Below are positions 55,703-64,000 of a DNA stretch of 64,000 bases, one piece after another. The notes beneath the pieces were generated by a model that was not told the DNA's origin, ran no database searches, and saw only the letters and a program-made list of their open reading frames with translations. Positions within the stretch are counted from its first letter, which is position 1, and every line of letters starts with the position of its first letter. Origin of the DNA: DASQZK01 sp963764345 (GTDB lineage Bacteria > Bacteroidota > Bacteroidia > Bacteroidales > GCA-2748055); assembly GCA_963764345.1 (NCBI GenBank), contig CAVXSF010000007.1:1-64000 (forward strand), written 5' to 3'. The translations under genes and the position numbers were made by a program.

Positions 55703-55954
55703 ATGAAAAAGTCAGCAACAAGAACATTACATCTTCCGATCCTTATCGAGCAGGACGAAGATAATTACTATATCGTGAGCTGCCCTGTATTTAAAGGATG
55801 TCATTCTTATGGGGTTACCATTGACGAGGCATTGAGCAATATTAAGGAAGTCATTGATATGTGCATTGAGGAGGAGGAAGAGAATGGCCCGCATATCAAC
55901 CGTTTTGTCGGCTTCAGAGAAATGCAGGTGTCAATTAAAAATGCAGCGGGTTAA
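55703..55954 (+). CDS. hicB: HicB-family antitoxin
   Basis: 83 residues from the ATG at 55703. The partial RNase-H-like fold of HicB is visible: LHLPILIEQDEDNYYIVSCPVFKGCHSYGVTIDEALSNIKEVI. The C-terminal DNA-binding domain found in longer HicB proteins (ribbon-helix-helix or helix-turn-helix) is missing, so autoregulation may be weak or indirect. It precedes the toxin, with 11 bases between them; the more common order is toxin first. Confidence 0.85.
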   Translation: MKKSATRTLHLPILIEQDEDNYYIVSCPVFKGCHSYGVTIDEALSNIKEVIDMCIEEEEENGPHINRFVGFREMQVSIKNAAG

Positions 55955-55965
55955 ATTAACAGACG

Positions 55966-56205
55966 ATGCCTCAATTACCTGTAATCTCCGGAAAAGCATT
56001 TTTAAAATTCCTGCAGAATATCGGATTTATTGTTATTCGTATTAATGGTTCACACCACAGGCTAAAACATCCCGATGGCAGGATGACCACTGTTCCTGTT
56101 CATAAAAACCAGGATCTGCCAAAAGGATTGCTCCGTAAAATAATCCGGGAAGATCTGGAACTTGATTTTGATGATTTTGTTACACTATGGAATAAAAATA
56201 AGTAA
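55966..56205 (+). CDS. hicA: HicA-family mRNA interferase toxin
   Basis: 79 residues, dsRNA-binding-like fold. SGKAFLKFLQNIGFIVIRINGSHHRLKHPDGRMTTVPVH contains the catalytic His in GSHHR. DLPKGLLRKIIREDLEL is the usual C-terminal helix. It cleaves mRNA and stops growth unless bound by HicB. The complete pair suggests an active module. Confidence 0.88.
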   Translation: MPQLPVISGKAFLKFLQNIGFIVIRINGSHHRLKHPDGRMTTVPVHKNQDLPKGLLRKIIREDLELDFDDFVTLWNKNK

Positions 56206-56360
56206 AAAAGCCTTAGTTCTGCCGAGGTTTTTTCATTTACAGGTTGCATCTCTGGTTTTGTCTGAGTAAAACCATACAATTATTCATAAAGGCTGGCATA
56301 AAATTAATCCTGATCGTTTGACCTGAACTCTCAAGGAAGTAAAAGAATATGAGAGGGAAT

Positions 56361-56398
56361 AAAAAAAGCCCTATTTTGCTATCGCAAAAAGGGCTTTT
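56361..56398 (-). terminator. Intrinsic terminator after tRNA-Ser
   Basis: On the minus strand AAAAGCCC, a TTTTTGC-GATA-GCAAAA inner stem and AGGGCTTTTTTT form a strong hairpin with a U-run, starting about 8 bases after the tRNA 3' end. Partly symmetric, so it may also stop hicBA transcription from the other side. Confidence 0.85.
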
Positions 56399-56404
56399 AG
56401 GATT

Positions 56405-56494
<90 letters not shown>

Positions 56495-56641
56495 AGCAAT
56501 ATGTTTACGGTGTGTGACTAAAGGTCTTTTAAGCCAGAATGTAGTGTACGGTTGCTTTTTAAAAGCTCAGCAAAAGTAAAAAAACAAAACATATCTGCAA
56601 AAGAAAAACATCATCATGTCAGGAAAGAAAATTCACTGCCA

Positions 56642-57688
56642 TCATTGTTCTGCAGAGGATGGATTTTCTTTGGCATATTTCTGAAGATCGAAAAGGTAAA
56701 GTCCGCAGCCTACGCCGGCGGCTGTGCCTGCTTCAGAAGCCTGGAATGCAATGTATTTTCCGTCATCACTCACCACAGGATTGGACGACCGGTAGCCCTT
56801 CGTGTCGCTGAAGTGTGTAAGACGTTCGTAGTGTTTGCCCGTGCCGTCGAGCTTCAGCTTGTAGATGTCGATAAAGGCTGTTCCTTCCGGGTGATGATGG
56901 TCACATTCCACCAAAGTGTACTCTCCGTCAGGAAACATTCCTTCTGGCTCATCGTACTGGTTCGGGGCTTTGCTGTAGTTCGTCAGTTTACCGGTGGCGA
57001 GGTCGCAGCCAAACACTTCACTGGAAAACCGGCCGTGGTCGTCCTTACCGTATTGTGACCAGATGAGTTCTTTTTCATCAGGAGGACGGAAGCTCTGTGG
57101 TTCGATCATGCCCTCATACTTAATACTGTCTGCCACCACATCGGAGTTATCGACGACAACCCGCCTGTTCTCAATTTCAGGAACGCCATTCTGGAATACG
57201 ATCTCTCCCAGCCAGATCTTTTTCTGGGCGGGGGTCCAGGCAATCTTCATGTCTTTGCGTGAAATGGCAGGTCCTTCATTGATCGGCTCATCCAGCGTCC
57301 ATGGTTTTTGTGAGAAATCTCCTTTCACGATCTGAATCACCGTCCCCCTTCTGTCGGGCCCGCATGTCAGCAGGTAATTACCGTCCGACAGTGCCATGAT
57401 CCGGTAATAGCCCCAACCTTCGGGCCGCCAGTTGCTTTCAGAGACCTGACTTGTCTTTTTTGATTTCACATCAACCATCCAGACTTCCCCGCCGGCGCTG
57501 TCGACAAAAAAGACCTTCTTTCCGTCCAGTGACCATTCGGCCCGCTGACCGAAGGAGGTGAGGGGTGAAATATAGTCCGGAAGATTCTCTTTTGGGAAAC
57601 AACCTTCAGGTTGGGTTGTGTTGCAACCGGAAATACCAGCCAGGAAAATGAAAAAAAGGGGAAAACGAATTTTCATGTTACGTATCAT
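56642..57688 (-). CDS. TolB/PD40-type beta-propeller lipoprotein
   Basis: 348 residues; the Met at 57676 (MKIRFPLFFIFLAGISGC) gives the best lipoprotein signal, with lipobox ISGC. WD40-like PD40 repeats follow: AEWSLDGKKVFFVDSAGGEVWMVD, GPAISRKDMKIAWTPAQKKIWL and NPVVSDDGKYIAFQASEAG. It resembles TolB-like propellers without the Pal-binding N-terminal domain. Outer-membrane anchored, partner unknown. It is downstream of floA in the same direction with a 69-base gap, possibly the last gene of that operon. Confidence 0.75.
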   Translation of the reverse strand: MIRNMKIRFPLFFIFLAGISGCNTTQPEGCFPKENLPDYISPLTSFGQRAEWSLDGKKVFFVDSAGGEVWMVDVKSKKTSQVSESNWRPEGWGYYRIMALSDGNYLLTCGPDRRGTVIQIVKGDFSQKPWTLDEPINEGPAISRKDMKIAWTPAQKKIWLGEIVFQNGVPEIENRRVVVDNSDVVADSIKYEGMIEPQSFRPPDEKELIWSQYGKDDHGRFSSEVFGCDLATGKLTNYSKAPNQYDEPEGMFPDGEYTLVECDHHHPEGTAFIDIYKLKLDGTGKHYERLTHFSDTKGYRSSNPVVSDDGKYIAFQASEAGTAAGVGCGLYLFDLQKYAKENPSSAEQ

Positions 57689-57757
57689 ATTGAACCGATG
57701 GGATTTATTCGATTGTTACCTGGTACATCAAACGATGTTATAACAATATATTCCGTT

Positions 57758-58756
57758 TTATTTCTTCTGACTTCCGCCATGTCCGGGTCCCTGCGGTTTA
57801 TCGTCGGGTTTGGAGAAACGTTCCCGCATGCCGGTATCTGCCTGGATATTTTTGAACTTGTAATAATCCATGATACCGAGGTTTCCCGAACGGAAGGCTT
57901 CGGCCATAGCCAGGGGGATCTGAACTTCGGCTTCAATTACCTTTGCCCGTGCTTCCTGTGCCTTGGCTTTCATCTCCTGCTCGAGGGCCACAGCCATGGC
58001 ACGTCTTTCTTCGGCCCGTGCCTGGGCTATATTCTTGTCGGCATTGGCCTGGTCCATCTGAAGCACAGCCCCGATGTTTTTTCCAATATCGATATCGGCG
58101 ATGTCAATCGATAAAATTTCAAAAGCCGTTCCGGCATCAAGACCTTTTTCCAGGACAACCCTGGAAATGGAATCCGGATTTTCAAGAACCGCTTTGTGGC
58201 TGGCTGCCGATCCGATGGATGACACGATACCTTCACCTACCCTTGCCAGAACGGTCTCCTCACCGGCGCCACCGACAAGTTGTTTGATATTGGCGCGGAC
58301 CGTCACCCTGGCTTTGGCGATGAGCTGGATCCCGTCTTTGGCTACGGCGGTAACCGGCGGCGTATTGATCACTTTCGGGTTTACCGACATTTGAACAGCC
58401 TCAAAAACGTCACGGCCGGCCAGGTCAATGGCAGTGGCCATTTTAAACGATAGGTCAATATTGGCTTTATTGGCTGACACGAGGGCATGAACCACACGTT
58501 CGACATGTCCCCCTGCAAGGAAATGCGCTTCGAGATCATTCCTGTAGATATCCAGACCGGCTTTTGACCCCTCGATCATAGCCCTGACGATGATCCCAAG
58601 AGGAACCTTCCTCCAGCGCATGATAACCAGTTGAAGAAGAGAGATCCTGACGCCGGAGACAAGGGCCTGGAACCAAAGTCCTATTGGAATAAAATAAAAA
58701 ATAATCCATAAGCCGATGATCGAGGCGACGATTATGATAATTAACTGAATTTCCAT
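57758..58756 (-). CDS. floA: Flotillin-like protein FloA
   Basis: 332 residues. The N-terminal membrane hairpin is IIIIVASIIGLWIIFYFIPIGLWFQALVSG. The SPFH/flotillin body includes AVAKDGIQLIAKARVTVRANIKQLVGGAGEE and VGEGIVSSIGSAASHKAVLENPDSIS. An EA-rich coiled region (AQARAEERRAMAVALEQEMKAKAQEARAK) leads to a short Gly/Lys tail. It organises membrane microdomains. The length and motifs match FloA (YqfA) of Gram-positive bacteria. nfeD precedes it by 6 bases, the standard arrangement. Confidence 0.93.
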   Translation of the reverse strand: MEIQLIIIIVASIIGLWIIFYFIPIGLWFQALVSGVRISLLQLVIMRWRKVPLGIIVRAMIEGSKAGLDIYRNDLEAHFLAGGHVERVVHALVSANKANIDLSFKMATAIDLAGRDVFEAVQMSVNPKVINTPPVTAVAKDGIQLIAKARVTVRANIKQLVGGAGEETVLARVGEGIVSSIGSAASHKAVLENPDSISRVVLEKGLDAGTAFEILSIDIADIDIGKNIGAVLQMDQANADKNIAQARAEERRAMAVALEQEMKAKAQEARAKVIEAEVQIPLAMAEAFRSGNLGIMDYYKFKNIQADTGMRERFSKPDDKPQGPGHGGSQKK

Positions 58757-58762
58757 ATTGAA

Positions 58763-59227
58763 TTAGTTTTTGGGTTTAACAATGACCTGGGCTCCGACCA
58801 GTTTTACTACTTCGATTTCTGTTTTTGGGTTGAGGTATCCTTCAATGGATTTACCTTCCAGGATGATACCGTTAATATTCACACGGCCAATCGGGGCGAG
58901 TCTTGTCACCGTGATCCCCCTGTCTCCCGGGTTGATTGACCCTTCTGCCGGGTTTTCACTGGTCTTGCCGTCGATATTCGTGTTCAGCATCGCTCTTTTC
59001 CAGGTCTTGGCGCGGAGTGAAAATGACAATATAACCACCGAGGCCACCAGCGTTCCGAGAAGAACAAAAAGTGCGGTATCAGGACCTAAATTTTTATAGG
59101 CAAGATAAATACCCGCTCCGGTCAGGATCATTCCTCCTATACCGGCTATTGTAACTCCCGGAATGATCAGAAATTCAATGATAAAAAGGAGGAGTCCAAG
59201 TAAGATCAGTATTATTACCCCTGTCAT
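58763..59227 (-). CDS. nfeD: NfeD-family membrane protein
   Basis: 154 residues. Two to three helices (LILLGLLLFIIEFLIIPGVTIAGIGGMIL and ALFVLLGTLVASVVILSF) are followed by the OB-fold NfeD domain: GDRGITVTRLAPIGRVNINGIILEGKSIEGYLNPKTEIEVVKLVGAQVIVK. It is the short form, lacking the serine protease domain of long NfeD. It works with FloA, which follows after 6 bases. Confidence 0.92.
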   Translation of the reverse strand: MTGVIILILLGLLLFIIEFLIIPGVTIAGIGGMILTGAGIYLAYKNLGPDTALFVLLGTLVASVVILSFSLRAKTWKRAMLNTNIDGKTSENPAEGSINPGDRGITVTRLAPIGRVNINGIILEGKSIEGYLNPKTEIEVVKLVGAQVIVKPKN

Positions 59228-59239
59228 GCTTTGAACCGG

Positions 59240-59521
59240 TTAATCAACAATGGCTTTAAGACCCTTCTTAATGAGACCTAACTGCATCTCCTGAAGCTCT
59301 TCTTTATCACCTTTTTTAACATCACATTGCCCCCTGTAGTGCGTAATGATGGTACACTGTTCCGCCTGTACGCTCGAATGGCCGCAAACCTCTATAAGAC
59401 TGTCCATAACAAAATCAAACGTGTGGATTTCGTCATTATAAAGGATCAGGAAGTGACAGGAAGAACTTTCAGAATCTTTCTTTTTCCTGGTCAGGGGTTT
59501 ATCCTGTAATCTGTCCGTCAT
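59240..59521 (-). CDS. clpS: ClpS adaptor of the ClpAP protease
   Basis: 93 residues. YNDEIHTFDFVMDSLIEVCGHSSVQAEQCTIITHYRGQCDVKKGDKEEL is the canonical ClpS core, including the Asp of YNDE that binds the alpha-amino group of N-degron substrates and the HYRG stretch (HxxG region). It delivers N-end-rule substrates to ClpA/ClpC. It lies 12 bases before nfeD, and the N-terminal 20 residues are a basic extension. Confidence 0.92.
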   Translation of the reverse strand: MTDRLQDKPLTRKKKDSESSSCHFLILYNDEIHTFDFVMDSLIEVCGHSSVQAEQCTIITHYRGQCDVKKGDKEELQEMQLGLIKKGLKAIVD

Positions 59522-59584
59522 CTGAATAGATTTAATCCAAAATCAAATTTAGAAAATTAATTCTGATAAAACAACTGAATTGTG

Positions 59585-61600
59585 TTATCTGGCAGCATCG
59601 CGTTTTTCAAGTTCCAGAACGCGGCTTACCGGCGTTTTCTGTCCGTCGTACCAACTTACTATGAATGCATCTTTATAACCTGCCTGTTTGATTTTCTCAA
59701 GAGCCTTGCGGGCATCTTCGTAATGGGAGAATTTTCCGGCAAAGAAACGGGTAAGGCTCTTCCCTGGTACCGTTTCAGCTGTAACCGGAGTAATTCCTCC
59801 AAAGGTGTCGAATCCGATGGAGGAACTAAAGACCCCGAGCTGGACCCGGTAAAATGAGCCTTTAGGGATTTCAGTGTTCAACGGGAACGGATTGCTGCCA
59901 CTATAAGGTGATTTGCTAAGGATGACGAAATGATTCAAAGACTGATCAGCATTTTTTGGGGGCGTGACTTTATCTCCGGGTTCGGCATCCGTACGGAAGG
60001 TATCACCGGTATCCGGACTTTTCTCTTCTTTAACCTGCATCTTTGCTGGTGACACCGGTTTTTTTTCTGCCTCCCGGTAGGTATACAGGGTGATATCGTT
60101 CATAACCGTGTCTTTCTGAATGGCAGGAGGAACAGCCTGCGAACTTTGACCCTGCTCCATTTGCTTTACCTGAGCGTAAATTTGATCCGCCTTCTCCTGG
60201 TAATCACCTGATTCCTTTTCCCAGGCGATAATCTTGCGTTGCCATGCCCAACGCTCGTTGGGATCAGGCATCTCTTTCACGTTTATGCGGGCTTCCCTTG
60301 CCAGCCTCGACAAAGAATCGGCACTCACCTGGTAGCGAAGCGCTTTTTTAACATTGGACTGATACTGATCAGGCAGGTTAAGGCTCTTGTTTACGGCAGG
60401 TTCTGCTGCTGCCACCGCCTTATCTGTGGGCACAGGTGACAGGTCTACAGCTTCCGTCCTCATATCGATGATTGAAGAAATTGCCTCGATACCGCCGAGT
60501 TCCCCGATCTGCCGAATTACATCCGGACTGGCGTTGGCCAGCGATTTTTTCGGTTCTTTCATCTGCAGGATATAAACCAGTAACATGGAATCGAGACCCT
60601 GCCTGTCGGTGATAAGCAACAGTGTGCCCAGGTCGGGACCGGGCATAACCAGGTATTCATTGTCGGGGGAGTTCACAGGAAACCCCATCGAAATAGGCTC
60701 ACTCCAATTGTCCCTGTCCTTATCGTAATGTGATTTGAAAACATCAAAGCCGCCGATGCTTTTGTGTCCGTTGGAGGCAAAATACAGGTCACTGCTTACC
60801 GGATCATAATAGGGCATGATCTCATCGTAGTCGGTGTTGACCATAGTAACCGCTTCAGGCTCACTCCATCCGTTGCGTAAGGTTCGTTTTACCCGGAAAA
60901 TATCGGCCCCCTTTTTCTTCGACCTGCCATAACCAGAATAGTAGACGTAATCTCCCTTGTTGAGATTACGGGGCTTAAAGTAGTAATTCGTCAGGTCGCC
61001 TTTCTCCTCGTTTTTAGTGAACAATTCCTCCGGCTTGACCGTAAGGTTGCCGCCTTTGTTTTTTATTTGCCTGACATAGTTCGAGTCGGAAAAGGAAAAC
61101 AGGGAGGTCTCATACACTTCAAAAGGATTGTAGTTGTGGGTAAACTCTATGGCATTGCCCGACATTTCTGATTGATGAGCGGGATCTAAGGTCCTGATTC
61201 CTGCCTTATCAGCTGATTCAGCATACTTCCTGAATACACCCAGCGATTCGGTAAACTGATAGTTCTCCCGGTACGCTTTCCCCAGGTAATAAAGAACATC
61301 CGTGGGAACCATGCTTTTTGTCGAGGCATATTCCAGGTATTCAATGGCAACAGGAAGGTTCTTATGCTGCTCTAAAAGGCTGATTCCTGCATAGTAATGG
61401 AACAATCCGTCTCTGGGATACCTTTTTAAAAGGATATTGTACGCTTCATATGCCGATGAAAAGTTGCCATTATCAAACTCTTGTTTTGCCTGAGTTTTGA
61501 GTTCAGGGGTCGATGCCGACTGATTCTGACAAATACCACTGCCGGCATTAAAAAAAAGGAGGATTACAACAACCCACCCACTGTGTAAAGCTCTAAACAT
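59585..61600 (-). CDS. TPR-PD40-SPOR envelope protein
   Basis: 671 residues. An AAGGAAGGAG ribosome site precedes the ATG. The signal peptide ends GICQ. TPR-like helices at about 30-120 (FSSAYEAYNILLKRYPRDGLFHYYAG) are followed by PD40 propeller blades (GADIFRVKRTLRNGWSEPE, DLYFASNGHKSIGGFDVF) at about 185-330. A coiled/linker region at 380-560 follows, then a C-terminal SPOR domain (SFYRVQLGVFSSSIGFDTFGG, AGYKDAFIVSWYDG) at about 585-665, which binds denuded septal peptidoglycan. This combination resembles envelope proteins linked to gliding/T9SS or OmpA-type complexes in Bacteroidota, without an OmpA domain. Probably periplasmic. It is 63 bases upstream of clpS. Confidence 0.8.
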   Translation of the reverse strand: MFRALHSGWVVVILLFFNAGSGICQNQSASTPELKTQAKQEFDNGNFSSAYEAYNILLKRYPRDGLFHYYAGISLLEQHKNLPVAIEYLEYASTKSMVPTDVLYYLGKAYRENYQFTESLGVFRKYAESADKAGIRTLDPAHQSEMSGNAIEFTHNYNPFEVYETSLFSFSDSNYVRQIKNKGGNLTVKPEELFTKNEEKGDLTNYYFKPRNLNKGDYVYYSGYGRSKKKGADIFRVKRTLRNGWSEPEAVTMVNTDYDEIMPYYDPVSSDLYFASNGHKSIGGFDVFKSHYDKDRDNWSEPISMGFPVNSPDNEYLVMPGPDLGTLLLITDRQGLDSMLLVYILQMKEPKKSLANASPDVIRQIGELGGIEAISSIIDMRTEAVDLSPVPTDKAVAAAEPAVNKSLNLPDQYQSNVKKALRYQVSADSLSRLAREARINVKEMPDPNERWAWQRKIIAWEKESGDYQEKADQIYAQVKQMEQGQSSQAVPPAIQKDTVMNDITLYTYREAEKKPVSPAKMQVKEEKSPDTGDTFRTDAEPGDKVTPPKNADQSLNHFVILSKSPYSGSNPFPLNTEIPKGSFYRVQLGVFSSSIGFDTFGGITPVTAETVPGKSLTRFFAGKFSHYEDARKALEKIKQAGYKDAFIVSWYDGQKTPVSRVLELEKRDAAR

Positions 61601-61754
61601 AAAGACTCCTTCCTTGTTTTATCATCGATGACAGTTTCCGATAATCCGGCTAAAAATAGCAATTAAAATTCTTCGATGATTGTTGATAAACATTGAAGTT
61701 ACTAACTAATTTTTTAATCACTAATTTGTACTTTTACACTTAACGATTGACATT

Positions 61755-62219
61755 ATGATTACATTAAAAACAGGAGACAAAGCTCCTGATTTCGAGGCAA
61801 AAGACCAGAATGGTAACCCAATAAGTCTTGCCCGGTTCAGGGGAAAGAAGATCGTGCTTTATTTTTATCCGAAGGATAATACCCCGGGTTGTACCGCTGA
61901 AGCCTGTAACCTCAGGGATAATTACGGGGAATTTATCAACCGTGGTTATGAAGTGATCGGTGTCAGCGCCGACAGTGAAAAATCACACCAGAATTTCATC
62001 AGTAAATATGAACTGCCGTTCCACCTGGTTTCAGATCCGGAGAAGGAGGTGATCAAAAAATATGGTGCGTGGGGTAAAAAATCAATGTACGGAAAACAAT
62101 TTGAAGGTATCATCAGGATGACATTCATCATCTCAGAAGATGGTTTTATCAATAAAATCATTGAAAAGGTCAAAACCAACGACCATAGCAGGCAGATATT
62201 TGATACGTTATCCTATTAA
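61755..62219 (+). CDS. bcp: Thioredoxin-dependent thiol peroxidase (Bcp)
   Basis: 154 residues. YFYPKDNTPGCTAEACNLRDNY contains the peroxidatic Cys46 and resolving Cys51 in the TPGCTxEAC motif; GVSADSEKSHQNFISKY and the C-terminal strand are typical. The enzyme reduces peroxides with thioredoxin. recA starts 15 bases downstream, so they may share a transcript. The promoter likely lies in 61690-61750. Confidence 0.93.
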   Translation: MITLKTGDKAPDFEAKDQNGNPISLARFRGKKIVLYFYPKDNTPGCTAEACNLRDNYGEFINRGYEVIGVSADSEKSHQNFISKYELPFHLVSDPEKEVIKKYGAWGKKSMYGKQFEGIIRMTFIISEDGFINKIIEKVKTNDHSRQIFDTLSY

Positions 62220-62234
62220 TAAGAAAAAGTTAAC

Positions 62235-63260
62235 ATGGCAAAGGAAAAAGACGAAACTGAGAACATCAAAAATGAAAAATTAAAAGCATTGCAGCTTACA
62301 TTGGATAAGATCGAAAAAGGTTACGGAAAAGGGGCGATCATGAAAATGGGCGGAACTGCTATTGAGAATATTCCGGTCATATCTTCCGGATCGATTGGAC
62401 TGGATGTAGCAATGGGCGTCGGCGGATATCCGAGGGGAAGAGTCACTGAGATCTACGGTCCGGAATCTTCCGGAAAAACAACCCTCGCCATTCATGCTAT
62501 CGCTGAAGCGCAGAAAGCAGGAGGGATAGCTGCATTCATCGATGCCGAACATGCTTTTGACCGCTTTTATGCTCAGAAACTGGGCGTGGATATCGAAAAC
62601 CTGCTGATTTCTCAACCCGATAATGGTGAACAGGCTTTGGAAATTACCGATCACCTGATCCGCTCGGGTGCAATCGATATTATCGTTATTGACTCGGTGG
62701 CCGCCCTTACCCCGAAAGCTGAAATCGAAGGGGAAATGGGAGACTCTAAAATGGGACTCCAGGCCAGGCTGATGTCACAGGCCCTGCGTAAACTTACGGC
62801 AAACATCAACCGTACCAATACCTGCTGTATCTTTATTAACCAGCTGAGAGAAAAGATCGGAGTGATGTTCGGTAACCCGGAGACTACAACCGGTGGTAAC
62901 GCTCTGAAATTCTATGCCTCCATGCGCCTCGATATAAGACGCACCGGCCAGATCAAGGAAGGCGAGGAGATCCAGGGTAACCGGGCCAAAGTGAAGGTCG
63001 TCAAAAATAAAGTGGCACCACCATTCCGGAAAGCTGAATTCGACATCATGTATGGTGAAGGCATTTCCAAAACCGGAGAACTGATCGATCTTGGCGTTGA
63101 ACTCAATATTGTCAAGAAAGCCGGATCCTGGTTCAGCTATGGCGATACCAAGCTGGGACAGGGCCGTGATGCCGTTAAATTACTCCTGATCGATAATCCT
63201 GAACTTGCTGAAGAAATCGAAGGAAAAATTAGGGCTGAGCTCACAAAAAAACCAGTCTGA
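62235..63260 (+). CDS. recA: Recombinase RecA
   Basis: 341 residues. Walker A is GPESSGKTT (residues 75-83), Walker B region IIVIDSVAAL, MAW-like GDSKMGLQARLMSQALRKLT, and FINQLREKIGVMFGNPETTTGGNALKFYASMR (loop L2 region). It forms filaments on single-stranded DNA for homologous recombination and repair and triggers the SOS response where LexA exists. Full length for Bacteroidota, which have a short tail. A terminator follows. Confidence 0.98.
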   Translation: MAKEKDETENIKNEKLKALQLTLDKIEKGYGKGAIMKMGGTAIENIPVISSGSIGLDVAMGVGGYPRGRVTEIYGPESSGKTTLAIHAIAEAQKAGGIAAFIDAEHAFDRFYAQKLGVDIENLLISQPDNGEQALEITDHLIRSGAIDIIVIDSVAALTPKAEIEGEMGDSKMGLQARLMSQALRKLTANINRTNTCCIFINQLREKIGVMFGNPETTTGGNALKFYASMRLDIRRTGQIKEGEEIQGNRAKVKVVKNKVAPPFRKAEFDIMYGEGISKTGELIDLGVELNIVKKAGSWFSYGDTKLGQGRDAVKLLLIDNPELAEEIEGKIRAELTKKPV

Positions 63261-63286
63261 TTCATGCCTTCATACTGAACTGCTTT

Positions 63287-63349
63287 ACGGACATCACGGG
63301 CAAATGAATAAGATGCGATATCTGCTGCCCCGTGTGTCCGTTTTTATTT
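63287..63349 (+). terminator. Intrinsic terminator after recA
   Basis: ACGGACATCACGGG pairs with CCCGTGTGTCCGT across a 28-base loop, with one bulge, followed by TTTTTATTT. It lies 26 bases after the recA stop. Confidence 0.75.
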
Positions 63350-63400
63350 AAATGAAAATTTTCTCTGGCTAAGCCGACATCCAACACTAATATGTTTTAA

Positions 63401-64000
63401 ATGAAATCATTCTTCGCTCTTATCTTCGTTTTGCCGACACTTTTCTTTGCTTCATGCACACCCAAAAAGGCCGCAGAAACCACAAACAACGATTTTTCGG
63501 GACAACTGACAGATCAGGAAATCCGGGGTGGCCGCCTGACACCCGAAATTCTCTGGAAATTCGGCAGGATCACTGAAGACAGGCTGTCTCCCGATGGTTC
63601 CACAGTGATTTTCGATATCACCCGTTACGATTATAAAACGGAAGCCAGGGTTACCGATATTGCATCTGTCCCTTCTGCGGGAGGCGAAATGAAACTCCTG
63701 ACCCCTTCCGACGGTACTTACCATAACATGAGATGGACGCCCGGCGGAAATAAAATAGGCTATATCTCAAATGCTGCCGGCAGCGACCAGGTATGGGAGA
63801 TGAACCCCGATGGTTCAGGTAAAACACAGGTTTCCGATATCCAGGGTGGCATCACAGGTTTTGAGTATGCCCCCGACGGAGCACATATTCTATACCTGAA
63901 AGAAGTGAAGGTTGGGGAGACAGCGAAGGACATCTATCCCGACCTGCCTCTTTCCAATGTCCATATCATCACCGACCTCATGTACCGGCACTGGAACACT
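63401..64000 (+). CDS. S9-family (prolyl oligopeptidase-type) peptidase, N-terminal part
   Basis: The first 200 codons are in the window; the gene runs off the end. A signal with lipobox FASC (residues 17-20) is followed by TPKKAAETTNND. The visible region is the start of the beta-propeller: GGRLTPEILWKFGRITEDRLSPDGSTVIFDITRYD, MRWTPGGNKIGYISNAAGSDQVWEMNPDGSG. This matches the secreted or lipid-anchored dipeptidyl-peptidase group of Bacteroidota. The catalytic domain is not in the window. Confidence 0.85.
   Translation, partial: MKSFFALIFVLPTLFFASCTPKKAAETTNNDFSGQLTDQEIRGGRLTPEILWKFGRITEDRLSPDGSTVIFDITRYDYKTEARVTDIASVPSAGGEMKLLTPSDGTYHNMRWTPGGNKIGYISNAAGSDQVWEMNPDGSGKTQVSDIQGGITGFEYAPDGAHILYLKEVKVGETAKDIYPDLPLSNVHIITDLMYRHWNT

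Overview
The window comes from a member of the Bacteroidota, most likely an environmental Bacteroidales-like lineage. Several things point there: C-terminal type IX secretion (T9SS) sorting domains, many lipoproteins and SPOR/PD40 envelope proteins, gene starts without strong Shine-Dalgarno sequences, and promoters carrying the Bacteroidota -7 box TAnnTTTG (near 3491, 21381, 44608 and 55673). There is no rRNA, no CRISPR array, no recognisable transposase and no SusC/SusD pair. One tRNA is present, tRNA-Ser(GCT).

Region 1-3.2 kb holds broken genes: a GH39-like glycosidase with several frame shifts, a remnant with AbiEi-like features, and a serine beta-lactamase-fold hydrolase with one shift. 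Region 3.5-10.4 kb is a GntR-type regulator followed by a tight five-gene operon: GRP-family sugar transporter, TIM-barrel enzyme, Gfo/Idh/MocA dehydrogenase, ApnO-like and ApnL-like proteins. I read it as an oxidative D-apiose/D-apionate pathway: D-apiose to apionolactone, apionate, 3-oxo-isoapionate, then probably L-erythrulose plus CO2. It is the most coherent system in the window.

Region 11-24.6 kb holds mostly single envelope or metabolic genes: a DUF3108-like protein, a carotenoid-desaturase-like flavoprotein, a lipocalin-like lipoprotein, a propeller lipoprotein, a membrane-anchored DUF362/T9SS protein, a UshA-like 5'-nucleotidase, gamma-glutamyltransferase and a PHP-family hydrolase. 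A 56-bp tandem repeat, an 8-bp satellite and a G-rich element lie between them. Region 25-31 kb is a second catabolic cluster for an acid sugar or related compound: RraA-like aldolase, SDR dehydrogenase, EamA exporter/importer, enolase-superfamily dehydratase, a frame-shifted M24 peptidase and a DUF4380 protein. It faces two beta-helix secreted proteins and an unknown lipoprotein (31.2-35.5 kb).

Region 35.5-46 kb holds a membrane-patatin gene that appears split, a class II aldolase plus FGGY kinase pair, a large multidomain CotH/lamin-tail T9SS protein broken by two frame shifts, and a thioredoxin-ArsF-ArsG operon with a promoter overlapping an inverted-repeat operator. Region 46-55 kb has a YtfJ/YtfI-like pair, a LysE exporter, cyclopropane fatty acid synthase, a PIF1-like helicase, and two tandem copies of an unknown Cys-cluster protein. 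Each copy is followed by an identical G-quadruplex-type tract. Region 55.6-64 kb is a HicBA toxin-antitoxin pair and then a housekeeping stretch: tRNA-Ser, PD40 lipoprotein, FloA, NfeD, ClpS, a TPR/PD40/SPOR protein, Bcp, RecA and the start of an S9 peptidase.

At least five genes are interrupted by single-base shifts while their flanking codons stay conserved. This is either recent decay or residual assembly error, and cannot be decided from the sequence alone.
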